From contig NZ_CP019343.1 of NCBI RefSeq assembly GCF_002117105.1, forward strand, positions 2,790,001 through 2,854,000: DNA of 64,000 nucleotides, read 5' to 3'. Source of the stretch: Oceanicoccus sagamiensis (GTDB lineage: Bacteria > Pseudomonadota > Gammaproteobacteria > Pseudomonadales > Dasaniaceae). Each line of letters begins with the position of its first letter. Position 1 is the first letter of the stretch. This document shows positions 8,940 to 18,129 of this stretch, one piece after another. Both the position numbers and the translations under genes were made by a program. The notes under the pieces are model-generated. The model made no database searches and was not told where the DNA came from. It saw only the letters and a program-made list of their open reading frames with translations.

Positions 8940-9358
8940 GTGATACGGCAGGCGATAAGGCCGTCAAACGTTACGGTGAGGGTGATACCTCTTTTCAAGC
9001 GGCGGGGGGTGAAGCCGGTATCCGGCGCTTGGCGGATGCTTTCTACGATACGATGGCCGAGCTGCCACAAGCAAAAACCATCCATGAGATGCATGGTGAT
9101 AATATCGATATTCTGCGTGACAAGCTGGCGCGATTTTTATGTGGCTGGCTGGGTGGGCCAAAACTGTTCCGGGAAAAGTATGGCCCTATCCAAATCCCCA
9201 AAGCTCACAGCCATCTGGATATTGGGCTTGAAGAAAGGGATGCCTGGCTGGCTTGTATGGAGCGGGCTTTAGCGCAGCAGCCTTACCAGCAGGATTTCAG
9301 GGATTATATGCTGAAAGAACTATTTAGGCCGGCTGATCGTAGCAGGACAAAAGATTAG
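8936..9358 (+). CDS. Group II truncated hemoglobin
   Basis: The 140 residues carry the group II (TrHbO-like) pattern: FQAAGGEAGIRRLADAFYDTM at the start of the fold, a WLGGPKLFREKYG segment, AHSHLDIG with the proximal histidine, and ERDAWLACM with the group II Trp at G8. Members bind oxygen or NO. The ATG overlaps the TGA of the FKBP gene, so the two are translationally coupled. The window also encodes a second, different globin fused to a chemoreceptor (55742-58870). Confidence 0.9.
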   Translation: MSDTAGDKAVKRYGEGDTSFQAAGGEAGIRRLADAFYDTMAELPQAKTIHEMHGDNIDILRDKLARFLCGWLGGPKLFREKYGPIQIPKAHSHLDIGLEERDAWLACMERALAQQPYQQDFRDYMLKELFRPADRSRTKD

Positions 9359-9474
9359 AGCGGCTTAAAAAGATGCCTGCACTAGTGGGTTGAACGGCGG
9401 TTATCTAGTACACTTTGCCCTATAAAGCTGCCATATAAATTGGTGCAGACAATAAAAGATCCTGGCGATTCACT

Positions 9475-11211
9475 ATGGTGTTTATTTTACATTCAGCTAT
9501 CGATGAAGGCTCAATCCGTGACAATATCGGCTTGCCTGAATATAGCTATTATTTCGTGCTAAAAGGTTTTTTGCCCGTGTTGGAAGATATGGGCGAAATC
9601 ATTACGGTAAAAGATACCGAAACACCCCTTGATGAATTGGTTAAAGCGCACCGCAAAGCGAATTCCTCACTGCTACAGCGACTATTACCCTCTGGTAACA
9701 AAGGGCAAGACCAGCCCGTGTTTCTGTCCTTTTCGCCGCCCAACCACGCTCCGGTGGATTTGGACTATAAAACGCTTTGTGTTCTAGCTTGGGAGTTTAG
9801 CAATATCCCCAGTGAAACATGGGATGATAATCCAAAGAATGATTGGCGTTATGTACTGGGTAAGCACGGTTCAGCTATTGCGCTTTCAACGTACTCCGTC
9901 ACCGCCATCAAGGAGGCTATGGGTGAGGACTTTCCTGTGGTGGCTATTCCCGTGCCGGTTTGGGATCGCTTCCAGTCCCTGCGTGATCGTTTGCAGGGCA
10001 AGACAGCGATTAATCCGGCGCAGCTGGATTTTAGCGGGCATATTGTTGACAGTCGGGAGCGTAGCCTGTCAAACGAGCAGCTTAACCCTATTGCCCAAAA
10101 AGACCAGGGGGCCTATCAGTGGAACGGTGAAGAGGTCACTCTTAACTTTAGTTTCAGAGATAAAGATTTTAATCGCCTTAATGGCTTCTATGCCCCGGAG
10201 CACTGGGGCGCATGGTCGAGGATTACCACACCCTGGGTGGAGCTGCCCTTTAATGTCAGCGGCTTAGTGGAGTTAACGGTAGAGGCCCACGGATATGGTG
10301 CCAATATTGGCCGTGAAATTACCGTATCTTTGGGGGCACAAACAGGCCAGATAACGCTAACCGATGCGCCAGTAAAACATAAGCTGATTTTTGACCTTGA
10401 TAGCCCCGCTGATAGCATCAGTTTTAGTGGGCTTGATATGACACCGGTGGAAGGGTCTGAAGATCGCAGAAAACTGGCTATTGGTATTTGCTCGGTGACG
10501 TTGGTCGAGGGAGCAGCAGAAGATCTGGTTGAAGCCAGTGCTGATGAACATGCCGATGCAGGCTTAAAGCTGGATGGGGTAGTTTACACCTCTATATTTA
10601 ACCCCAGTGATGGCCGTAAAAATTGGCTGGATATGGTGACTGCATTTTGTTGGGCGTTTAGAGATTGTGCAGACGCCACTCTGGTGCTAAAAATGACCAA
10701 TAAAGATTTGTCTAACTATATGGGTAAGCTGAATTTATTGATGTCAGAGCTGGCCCCCTACCAATGCAGAATTGTTGCTATACACGGCTTTATCGAAGAT
10801 GAAGATTATGCGCGTTTGGTGTCTGCAACCAGCTACTATGTCAATACCTCCAATTGCGAAGGTCTCTGCCTGCCTTTAATGGAATATATGTCCTGCGGCA
10901 TTCCCGCCATTGCGCCGACCAATACTGCTATGAAAGATTATGTCGATGATAATGTGGCATTTACCTTGCGCTCAAGTTTGGAGCAAAATGTATGGCCGCA
11001 GGATCCCCGTGACGCATTTAGAACGATGCGCTATCGATTGGATTGGGAGTCCTTAAGAGATGCCTATCTGGAAAGTTATCGTGTCGCCAAAGAAGATCCG
11101 GCCCGCTATCAAGCCATGTCAGACAATAATATGAATAAACTAAAACAGTATTGTTCCGATGCGGTGGTAAAAAACAAATTGCAGGATTTTTTTGCCAGCA
11201 TTGATCTTTAA
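9475..11211 (+). CDS. GT4-type glycosyltransferase with inserted GW/WGxWS module
   Basis: First gene of the plus-strand glycan operon, 578 residues. The N-terminal half (1-165) and C-terminal half (365-578) align along their length with the next gene, including SYYFVLKxFLP, AWEFxNIP and NDWRxVLGK in the first half, and NCEGLCLPLMEYMSCGIPAIAP, the GT4-type donor-binding EG...E region, in the second. Between the halves lies an extra module (about residues 230-345) that the neighbour lacks, with GFYAPEHWGAWS and a closing EDRRKLAIGICSV. Similar modules end the sulfotransferase at 15376 and the methyltransferase at 16762. No signal peptide or TM helix is visible, so cytosolic glycan assembly is likely. 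Sugar specificity is unknown. Confidence 0.8.
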   Translation: MVFILHSAIDEGSIRDNIGLPEYSYYFVLKGFLPVLEDMGEIITVKDTETPLDELVKAHRKANSSLLQRLLPSGNKGQDQPVFLSFSPPNHAPVDLDYKTLCVLAWEFSNIPSETWDDNPKNDWRYVLGKHGSAIALSTYSVTAIKEAMGEDFPVVAIPVPVWDRFQSLRDRLQGKTAINPAQLDFSGHIVDSRERSLSNEQLNPIAQKDQGAYQWNGEEVTLNFSFRDKDFNRLNGFYAPEHWGAWSRITTPWVELPFNVSGLVELTVEAHGYGANIGREITVSLGAQTGQITLTDAPVKHKLIFDLDSPADSISFSGLDMTPVEGSEDRRKLAIGICSVTLVEGAAEDLVEASADEHADAGLKLDGVVYTSIFNPSDGRKNWLDMVTAFCWAFRDCADATLVLKMTNKDLSNYMGKLNLLMSELAPYQCRIVAIHGFIEDEDYARLVSATSYYVNTSNCEGLCLPLMEYMSCGIPAIAPTNTAMKDYVDDNVAFTLRSSLEQNVWPQDPRDAFRTMRYRLDWESLRDAYLESYRVAKEDPARYQAMSDNNMNKLKQYCSDAVVKNKLQDFFASIDL

Positions 11212-11277
11212 GCTCGCTATGCTATGTCGCCCATTGTTTTATTGTGTATTAAATGGTTTTAACAGGTCATCATTGAA

Positions 11278-12555
11278 ATGATTATTATTGTGTACTCGGA
11301 AGAAAACGAAGACTCTATAAAGGATAACCTTGGTGCTCCTGCTTATAGTTATTACTTTGTCTTAAAATCTTTTCTTCCCGCGCTAGAACAGTTGGGTAAA
11401 GTGATGGTGGTTGAAAAACCACAGGACGCCGATGAAATTTATGCCAAGGCTAACGGCGAGCACTGCGTCTTTCTTTCCTTTACGGCTCCCCATGAAACAG
11501 AGATCAATCTTAAGTGCCCAACCATCCCGGTATTTGCCTGGGAGTTTTATAATATCCCTGACGAATTTTGGGATGGTGATATCAGCAATGACTGGCGTTT
11601 TGTCTTGGGTAAACTGGGTTGGGCGATAACCCATTCGCGTTTTACCGTTGAGTCAGTCCAGACTGCGGTTAGAGTTGATTACCCGGTTATCTCAGTACCT
11701 GCCCCGGTATGGGACGGTTATGCCCCTGAATCTGCTGCCGAGATTGGTCAGGTGGTGGATAATTTTAGCCTTGCGGTTGAGGGATTATCTTTCGATAGCA
11801 GAGATTGTGCTGTCGATGACCATCTGAACGGCGGTGAGCTTTCCAAGGCAATCAGCAACGAAGCTCGCCAGTTTGATATTACTGGCATCACCTATACCAC
11901 GATTTTTAATCCTATTGATGGCCGTAAAAATTGGCCTGAGCTGATGTGGGCCTTTTGCTGGGCTTTTAAAGAACAGGAAAACGCCACCCTGATTCTTAAG
12001 TTAGCAGCACACCGCGCCGACGATATGGTGGATGCTTTATTATCCGACCTGAGCCGTGCCACACCTTTTAAATGTCGGGTAATTGTTATTGCCGGTTATC
12101 TTGATCAGGTTAATTATGATGTGCTGTTAAATAATACGACATATATTGTTAACGCCTCCCGGGGGGAGGGGCAGTGCCTGCCGCTAATGGAATATATGGC
12201 CCGGGGTAAACCGGCTATTGCGCCAAAACATACCGGGATGGAGGACTATATCGATGAGTCCGCGGCCTTTATTGTACGCACCAGTCTGGAACCCAGTCAC
12301 TGGCCCCATGATCCTCGCCATTCCTATAGAACACTAAGGCATCGTATTAATTGGGAATCATTGATTGAAGCTTACGAGGCCAGTTACCAGGTAGCTGTTA
12401 ATGATCAACAAACCTATGCCAGTATGGGGCGGCGTGCCAGCGAAATACTTGAGCAACACTGCTCGCTTAGGGTCACGGTGGATAAGCTACGCGCATTTTT
12501 TGATGACCATCGAACAATGAGCGAACGCTATAAGCAGCGCCGCAATACTGGTTAG
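11278..12555 (+). CDS. GT4-type glycosyltransferase, paralogue of preceding gene
   Basis: This 425-residue protein is the compact paralogue of the preceding gene. It shares the N-terminal DSIKDNLGAPAYSYYFVLKSFLP and AWEFYNIP stretches, FNPxDGRKNW in the centre, and the C-terminal RGEGQCLPLMEYMARGKPAIAPKHTGMEDY donor-binding region. It lacks the inserted module; a short unrelated linker (about residues 155-200) takes its place. The pair therefore shows the insertion or loss of a domain at a defined point. It ends 5 bp before the MBOAT gene and belongs to the same operon. Confidence 0.82.
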   Translation: MIIIVYSEENEDSIKDNLGAPAYSYYFVLKSFLPALEQLGKVMVVEKPQDADEIYAKANGEHCVFLSFTAPHETEINLKCPTIPVFAWEFYNIPDEFWDGDISNDWRFVLGKLGWAITHSRFTVESVQTAVRVDYPVISVPAPVWDGYAPESAAEIGQVVDNFSLAVEGLSFDSRDCAVDDHLNGGELSKAISNEARQFDITGITYTTIFNPIDGRKNWPELMWAFCWAFKEQENATLILKLAAHRADDMVDALLSDLSRATPFKCRVIVIAGYLDQVNYDVLLNNTTYIVNASRGEGQCLPLMEYMARGKPAIAPKHTGMEDYIDESAAFIVRTSLEPSHWPHDPRHSYRTLRHRINWESLIEAYEASYQVAVNDQQTYASMGRRASEILEQHCSLRVTVDKLRAFFDDHRTMSERYKQRRNTG

Positions 12556-12560
12556 GTTTT

Positions 12561-14022
12561 ATGTTATTTAACTCGTATGAGTTTATTTTTCTTTTTCTCC
12601 CTATAGCCCTTTTGGGTTATTACCTGCTGCTGCGTAAAAATACTATGGCCCCTGCGATGGGTTTTCTTATCGCGGCTTCTTTGTTTTTCTACGGTTGGTG
12701 GAATGCCGCCTATCTGCTAATTATTATTGCCTCTATTATTGTTAACTATGGCCTGTCTCTGCTGTTATCCCGATTTAAAGGGGGGGCAGAAAGGCCGTGT
12801 TAATACTGGGTGTAACCTTTAACCTGTGCTTGCTCGGTTATTATAAATATGCCGATTTTCTGATTGATAACGTTGCGGCGATTGGGCTGATTGATAAAGC
12901 CACTCTGAATATTGTTTTACCTCTGGCGATATCGTTCTTTACCTTTCAGCAAATTGCGTTTTTGGTTGATAGTTACAAGTCCATCACCCATGAATATAGC
13001 TTTACCAAGTATGTGTTGTTTGTGTGCTTTTTCCCGCAGTTGATTGCCGGACCTATTGTTCACCACGCGCAGCTTATACCGCAGTTTAGCTACCAGAATA
13101 TCAAGAAGAATCTATCGACTAAAGTAGCCAAAGGGTTGTCGATTTTCACTATCGGTCTGTCCAAAAAAGTATTGATCGCTGATTCTCTGGCACCGATTGC
13201 CAATGCGGTATTTGATAATCCTGAACAGTTAACTCTGGGTTCGGTAGATGCCTGGGTGGGCGCAGCGGCTTATACCCTGCAAATTTATTTTGATTTTTCC
13301 GGCTATAGCGATATGGCCATTGGTCTGGCATTAATGTTTGGTTTGTATTTGCCGATCAACTTTAACTCCCCCTATAAAGCGATCTCCATTATTGATTTTT
13401 GGCGGCGCTGGCATATGACCTTGTCTGCTTTTTTACGGGACTATTTATATATTGCCCTAGGCGGTAACCGAAAAGGGGGGCTTAGGCGCTATAGCAATCT
13501 GCTAATTACCATGCTGTTGGGTGGGCTATGGCATGGCGCTAATTGGACCTTTGTAATGTGGGGGGCGATGCACGGGGTCTACCTGGTGATCAATCATAGC
13601 TGGCGCTATCTGTTAAATAGCCTGGGCCGGTCATCGCTGGCAGACAGCGGTATATATAAACTGTTAGCCCTGCTATTAACATTTTTCTGTGTGCTTAATA
13701 GTTGGGTTGTGTTTAGGGCTGCGTCTATAGATGATGCGATGGCCTTATACCAAAGTATGTATTCTCTGGTGCCTGGCCAGCTGTATATTGCCGATAAACT
13801 ATCTTCAGCCCTCGGCATGATTGCTGCGGCTTTAGCGGTGGCTTTTGTGATGCCCAATTCGCTGCAAATTATTCAATACCCAAAAACGACACTGCAATCC
13901 ATGATGGGGCGCTTTTTTCAATGGCGTGGCAACGCTTTATGGGGGGCTACGCAGCGATGCTTTTGATTGCCTGTACCCTTAAGCTCAACAGCTTTTCAGC
14001 CTTTTTGTATTTTCAGTTTTGA
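12561..14022 (+). CDS. MBOAT-family O-acyltransferase (AlgI-like), frameshifted twice
   Basis: Three consecutive frames encode one AlgI/DltB-type membrane O-acyltransferase of about 487 residues: 12561 to about 12785, then to about 13945, then to the stop at 14022. The first part has FLFLPIALLGYYLL and SLFFYGWWN; the second has GYSDMAIG, FWRRWHMTLSAFLRDYLYI and the presumed catalytic His in MLLGGLWHGANWT; the third ends in SAFLYFQF, a typical AlgI terminus. Breaks fall in G7 (12780-12786) and G6 (13941-13946), and one extra G at each restores a continuous frame. An undercalled homopolymer is most likely, true inactivation or slippage switching being alternatives. It probably moves acyl groups across the membrane for the SGNH partner that follows. 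Confidence 0.82.
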
Positions 14023-14024
14023 CT

Positions 14025-15325
14025 ATGAAAGCGTATTTCTATTCATTTACACTGATTGTTAGTCTGTCATTAGTCGGTTTGTCACTGACTAATTACTTGA
14101 TTAACCCCTATGGCTTTTTTCATTCGCCACTGGATACTGCGATTGCTAAGCATAAACCCTATGCCAAGCAGTACTTGCGTATTACGGTGCCTTATAAACT
14201 GGCCTTTAATGAGTTTAGTGCGCTTTTTATTGGCTCATCCCGTGTTGGTAGGGGCTTGAACTGTTCTTTTGTAGCGGCCTCAGAGGATTGCTTTAATGCA
14301 GCTATACCCAGTACCTCATCTTATGACTTATACCGTATTGCACAGCAGAAGTTAGAGTCGGGGAAGCTGGACGCTCTCTATTATGGTTTGGATTTTTACT
14401 CTTATCCCTACCAGAAACTATCAATGCAGCCTTTTGATGACTCACGGCTGGTAACCAATCAAGAAGGTGGTTTGAACGCCGGGTTCTGGCAGCAGTTTAT
14501 CACCGATTATTTCAGTGCTCTGGTGTCATTAGAGGTGACAGAACATAGTGTAAAAACGCTGGGTGCTCAGGGGAAAGTAGCGGTAAACTTTAGTGCGGGG
14601 GGATGCCCATTGTTTTTAGGCAGGGAGGGTGGGGCTTTGACACTGAGCGATTAAATCGTGAACGTCCCATCAAGGCCGCTGAACGCCAGTATCGACGCTT
14701 TATCTTTTTATATAATTTCTTTGACGATCATTATGATGAGCTAAAGTTGGAGGCAGTACGGACTGATACTGATCTATTGTCGACGATTGACCAAAATCTC
14801 ATTTGGTTAGAGAAGGTGATTGAGCTGAGTTACCAGAACGAGGTGAAGTTAAACCTGTTTATCAATCCTTCTTATGTGTTTTACCGTGAGTATCTTGCTG
14901 TTTCAGGTTTAGAAGAGGGCTTGTTGTATTGGAAGCAAAGAGTAGTAGAAATTAATGAACGTTTGGCCGGTCAGTATGGCCAGGCTGCTTTCCCGGTGAT
15001 GGATTTTTTTGGCTATCAGGCGATAATGGCCGAAGAGCTACCCTCAAAAGCTAACCAGCATAGACTCAATCCCTGGTTTCAGGACTTGGTCCACTTTAGC
15101 CCTGATTTAGGTAAAATTATGATGGCGGATTTGCAAGCGTCATGCTCTGGAGGCGAAGATTTAACGCTGGGGTTTTGCCTGAATACACAAAACCTGGAGC
15201 ACAAAAAACGCCTGGATAAGCAATCTAGAAATCGCTTTTTATCCAGTCAGTCAGAGAGTTATCAGCAGTTTGTTAAAGACGCAGAAAGCAAGCGGCAAGC
15301 AAAACAGAAAGTGCGAATACAGTAA
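14025..15325 (+). CDS. SGNH/AlgX-AlgJ-like acyltransferase partner, frameshifted
   Basis: One gene of about 433 residues in two frames: 14025 to about 14602, then from about 14603 to 15325. An N-terminal signal anchor (about residues 5-25) should place it in the periplasm. FIGSSRVGRGL resembles the nucleophile block of SGNH proteins, and DLVHFSPDLG near the C-terminus resembles the D-x2-H block. This fits the partner role that AlgX/AlgJ or DltD proteins play with an MBOAT channel. The break is in G6 at 14597-14602 and adding one G joins the frames. The MBOAT stop (14020-14022) lies 2 bp before the chosen ATG, indicating coupling. Family similarity is weak, so the role rests partly on position. 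Confidence 0.65.
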
Positions 15326-15375
15326 TATGGCCCGGCAATCTATGCCGCCTAATCAATCGTTGTTGAGGTTAGTCC

Positions 15376-16743
15376 ATGCGGATCTATTTACATATCGGTT
15401 TTCCAAAAACCGGCAGTACAGCCATTCAGGCTCATTTGGTGATGAACCGGCAATGGTTGAGTAGCCGGGGTTATGCGCTTGCCGATACCGGGCATTCAGA
15501 GGGTTATGGCCATGTGCAGCTATTTGAAGATCCGGCACTGTCGCTGCTGGATAGCTTAAAACAGGAAATTGACCAGTTGCAATCTCAAGGTATTGAGCAT
15601 GTTATTTTATCATTTGAAGGCGTGGTAACCTTAGGTCGCAAGAAACTTGAAAAAATCCATGCGGCTTTATCGGAACATGAGATTTTTATCGTCGCCTATA
15701 TTCGAGAACAGTCGGAAGTTGTGCAGTCGGGCTATTTTCAAGCGGCCAAGCAACGGCCCCAAAAAAGAATTATTGCGGATTACCATAGCAATAAAAAACT
15801 GATTACCCCAAAACATATTAATTACCAAACAACACTGGAGAAATTTGAAGGTGTTTTTGGTCGTGAAGCGCTGATAATCCATGTTTATGAAAAAGAGGCT
15901 TTAAAAGAGCAGGATGTCGTAGTTGATTTTCTCGCTATTCTGGGGCTTGAAAAAGACGATAACTTTGTTAAAGCAGCGACTTTGCAGAATATCAGTCTGG
16001 ACCCTGGGGCTGTCTATCTGTTGAATATGTTGGATGGTTATTTCAATGATGCAGAAGGGCGAGAAAAACTGGTTGATACCCTGCTGACGCGCATTGCTAA
16101 TGAAGGTGCCAAGGGTAAGTATTTTCTAAGCCGGGAAAATACCGACTATATTCGCGAATTTTATACCGCCTCTAACCGCTATGTTCAGCAGCGCTATATA
16201 AAAAGTAGTGACTATCAGGATTTGTTTTCCTACAGTAAAAAAACGCACTGTGATAATTTTGAGCAGTTTGCAGCGATGGGCTCTGAGACACTGGAGTTTC
16301 TAAACCAGTATAATAAGTTCCGTAGTTGGCAGGGGGTCGAGCTGACGGGCAAAGATTTACAGTCCTTGGCCTCTCCGGCTGATGGTTGGTCTTCTCCAGA
16401 GCCCTGGGGTGTATGGTCGGATAATGATGAATCTTTTTTACGCTTTAGATTACCGGTGACGACGACATCACCCTTTAAACACACTCTGGCTATTACATTG
16501 ACCGGTGATTATTTTGAAGGCAATGACCAGACCCGAGTGATCATTAATGATCAAATCGATGAGACGGTGTCACTGCTAGAGCATGAGTTTCGAGTATCAA
16601 TTCCGGCGCTGGATCAATATCGCACCGTGGAGATTAAGTTATGTCATCAGCATCCCACTTCGCCAGCGGATATCGGTGCGGGAGATGATATTCGACGACT
16701 GGCCTATGCCTTGAAAAAACTTAGCTACCAAGTCATAGATTAA
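15376..16743 (+). CDS. Sulfotransferase-family protein with C-terminal GW/WGxWS module
   Basis: This 455-residue protein opens with IYLHIGFPKTGSTAIQAHL, the PAPS 5'-phosphosulfate loop (PKTGST) of the sulfotransferase superfamily. A VAYIREQSEVVQSGY segment near residue 110 fits the 3'-phosphate binding helix. The catalytic domain runs to about 310. Residues 325-455 form a separate module with DGWSSPEPWGVWSDN and a closing DDIRRLAYALKKL, shared with the glycosyltransferase at 9475 and the methyltransferase at 16762. The ATG follows a TTGAGG site. Substrate is presumably a glycan under construction, supplied with PAPS by cysC/sat at 33471-35321. Confidence 0.8.
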   Translation: MRIYLHIGFPKTGSTAIQAHLVMNRQWLSSRGYALADTGHSEGYGHVQLFEDPALSLLDSLKQEIDQLQSQGIEHVILSFEGVVTLGRKKLEKIHAALSEHEIFIVAYIREQSEVVQSGYFQAAKQRPQKRIIADYHSNKKLITPKHINYQTTLEKFEGVFGREALIIHVYEKEALKEQDVVVDFLAILGLEKDDNFVKAATLQNISLDPGAVYLLNMLDGYFNDAEGREKLVDTLLTRIANEGAKGKYFLSRENTDYIREFYTASNRYVQQRYIKSSDYQDLFSYSKKTHCDNFEQFAAMGSETLEFLNQYNKFRSWQGVELTGKDLQSLASPADGWSSPEPWGVWSDNDESFLRFRLPVTTTSPFKHTLAITLTGDYFEGNDQTRVIINDQIDETVSLLEHEFRVSIPALDQYRTVEIKLCHQHPTSPADIGAGDDIRRLAYALKKLSYQVID

Positions 16744-16761
16744 GGTGACTGAAGAAACCCT

Positions 16762-18129
16762 ATGCCTAAATTGATTGATAATACGATGCTTCAGTGGCTC
16801 GCCAGACGTTTAGGTCTGGCGAGTTTATTAAGCTGCCCCTTATCTATTCCCGGCTTAGATTCATCCTTAAGGATGTTGGTGCATGGCGAGGCTGAGGAGC
16901 TGGTATCCAGGCAGATTAAAGCGCAAGGTATTTGGGAGCCGGGTGAGACTGCGCTACTAATGCATTTTTTACAGCCTGGTCATGTGTTTATTGATATAGG
17001 CGCCAATATCGGTTATTTCACGGTGCTGGCAGCGCAGCTGGTTGGTGAGCAAGGGCAGGTGATTGCTTTTGAGCCTGACCCTGATAACTTTTCTCTGCTG
17101 CAAAAAAATTGTCGGCTGAATAATAGTCGGGCGATAACGGCCAACGTAGCTCTGGCCGACTTTGAGGGAGAAGCGCAGCTGTATATCAATGAGGATAACC
17201 TGGGTGATAACGCGCTGCATAGCGCCGATCAGGCTGCCCGCTCAAGGACTATCGCCGTGACTCGGGGAGACAGCTTTTTAAGCCAGCACACAGCCAGAGC
17301 CGATTTTATAAAAATCGATACGCAGGGAGCGGAGCAGTTGGTGCTTACTGGTATGCGTAAATTTATTGCCGCCAGTGTCCCTGCCTTAACCATGATTGTA
17401 GAGTTCTCGCCGAATAGTCTTAAACGCTCTGGGGGTAGTTCTAGTGAGTTACTTGGCTTGTTAACTGATTTGGAACTGTATCTGTATGTCTTTATTGAGC
17501 AGAGCAATACCTTGCTCAGCTGCTCGCTATCGCAATTACTTGCTTGGGCAAAAATTACTGAGATGGATCATGACTCGGAGGGCTTTGTTAATTTAGTCTG
17601 TAGTGGCAAGGCGATCGAAAGCTCAGCGGCACTGCAAGTTCAACACTGTGCCGATGGCAAAGAGAATGAATTAATCGATTATCTGGTGGCAAGTATCTAT
17701 CAGCCCTGGGATGGCTCTTTATGCCCCCCCGCATTATTTGCCCAATACCTCTATTTTGTTGAGGGCTGGTCTGTGCCTGAGCCCTGGGGAATTTGGTCTG
17801 ACGGCAAACGCTCGGTGATTCGCTTCTCTGTTAGCGAATCTGTAATGACAGGGACGGTGCATCTGGCAATAAAGGGGCGCTACTATGTTGAGCAGGGCAG
17901 CACTGAACTGATAGTGAATGATAAAAGTTTGGGTGTGCAGGACCTGAGTGATTATCGTGTCGCGCTGGCTGCTACCGATTTTTTTGCGCCAGAGGTTCAT
18001 ATTGTGCTGCTACACCAAGGTACCGAGTCGCCTTTTACCCGGCAGGGGGATGACGATAAAAGAGAGTTGGGGTTTGGCCTGGAGTCTTTGTTATGGTCTC
18101 TGGATAGTGGCGGTCAGGATGCTTCGTAA
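16762..18129 (+). CDS. FkbM-family methyltransferase with C-terminal GW/WGxWS module
   Basis: Of 455 residues, about 65-285 form a FkbM-type SAM-dependent methyltransferase: VFIDIGANIGYFTVLA is motif I, IAFEPDPDNF the acidic loop, and DFIKIDTQGAEQLVL the family's conserved later motif. FkbM members typically O-methylate sugars or secondary metabolites. Residues 325-455 carry the accessory module with EGWSVPEPWGIWSDG and a closing DDDKRELGFGLESLL. The gene overlaps the acyltransferase downstream by 11 bp. A sugar O-methylation role in this locus is inference from family and neighbours. Confidence 0.85.
   Translation: MPKLIDNTMLQWLARRLGLASLLSCPLSIPGLDSSLRMLVHGEAEELVSRQIKAQGIWEPGETALLMHFLQPGHVFIDIGANIGYFTVLAAQLVGEQGQVIAFEPDPDNFSLLQKNCRLNNSRAITANVALADFEGEAQLYINEDNLGDNALHSADQAARSRTIAVTRGDSFLSQHTARADFIKIDTQGAEQLVLTGMRKFIAASVPALTMIVEFSPNSLKRSGGSSSELLGLLTDLELYLYVFIEQSNTLLSCSLSQLLAWAKITEMDHDSEGFVNLVCSGKAIESSAALQVQHCADGKENELIDYLVASIYQPWDGSLCPPALFAQYLYFVEGWSVPEPWGIWSDGKRSVIRFSVSESVMTGTVHLAIKGRYYVEQGSTELIVNDKSLGVQDLSDYRVALAATDFFAPEVHIVLLHQGTESPFTRQGDDDKRELGFGLESLLWSLDSGGQDAS

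Noticed and set aside
12797-13966. MBOAT second frame as an independent gene starting at GTG 12797
   Set aside because: Its first residues continue the AlgI-type fold begun in the 12561 frame, the N-terminal helices would be missing, and one added G fuses the two.
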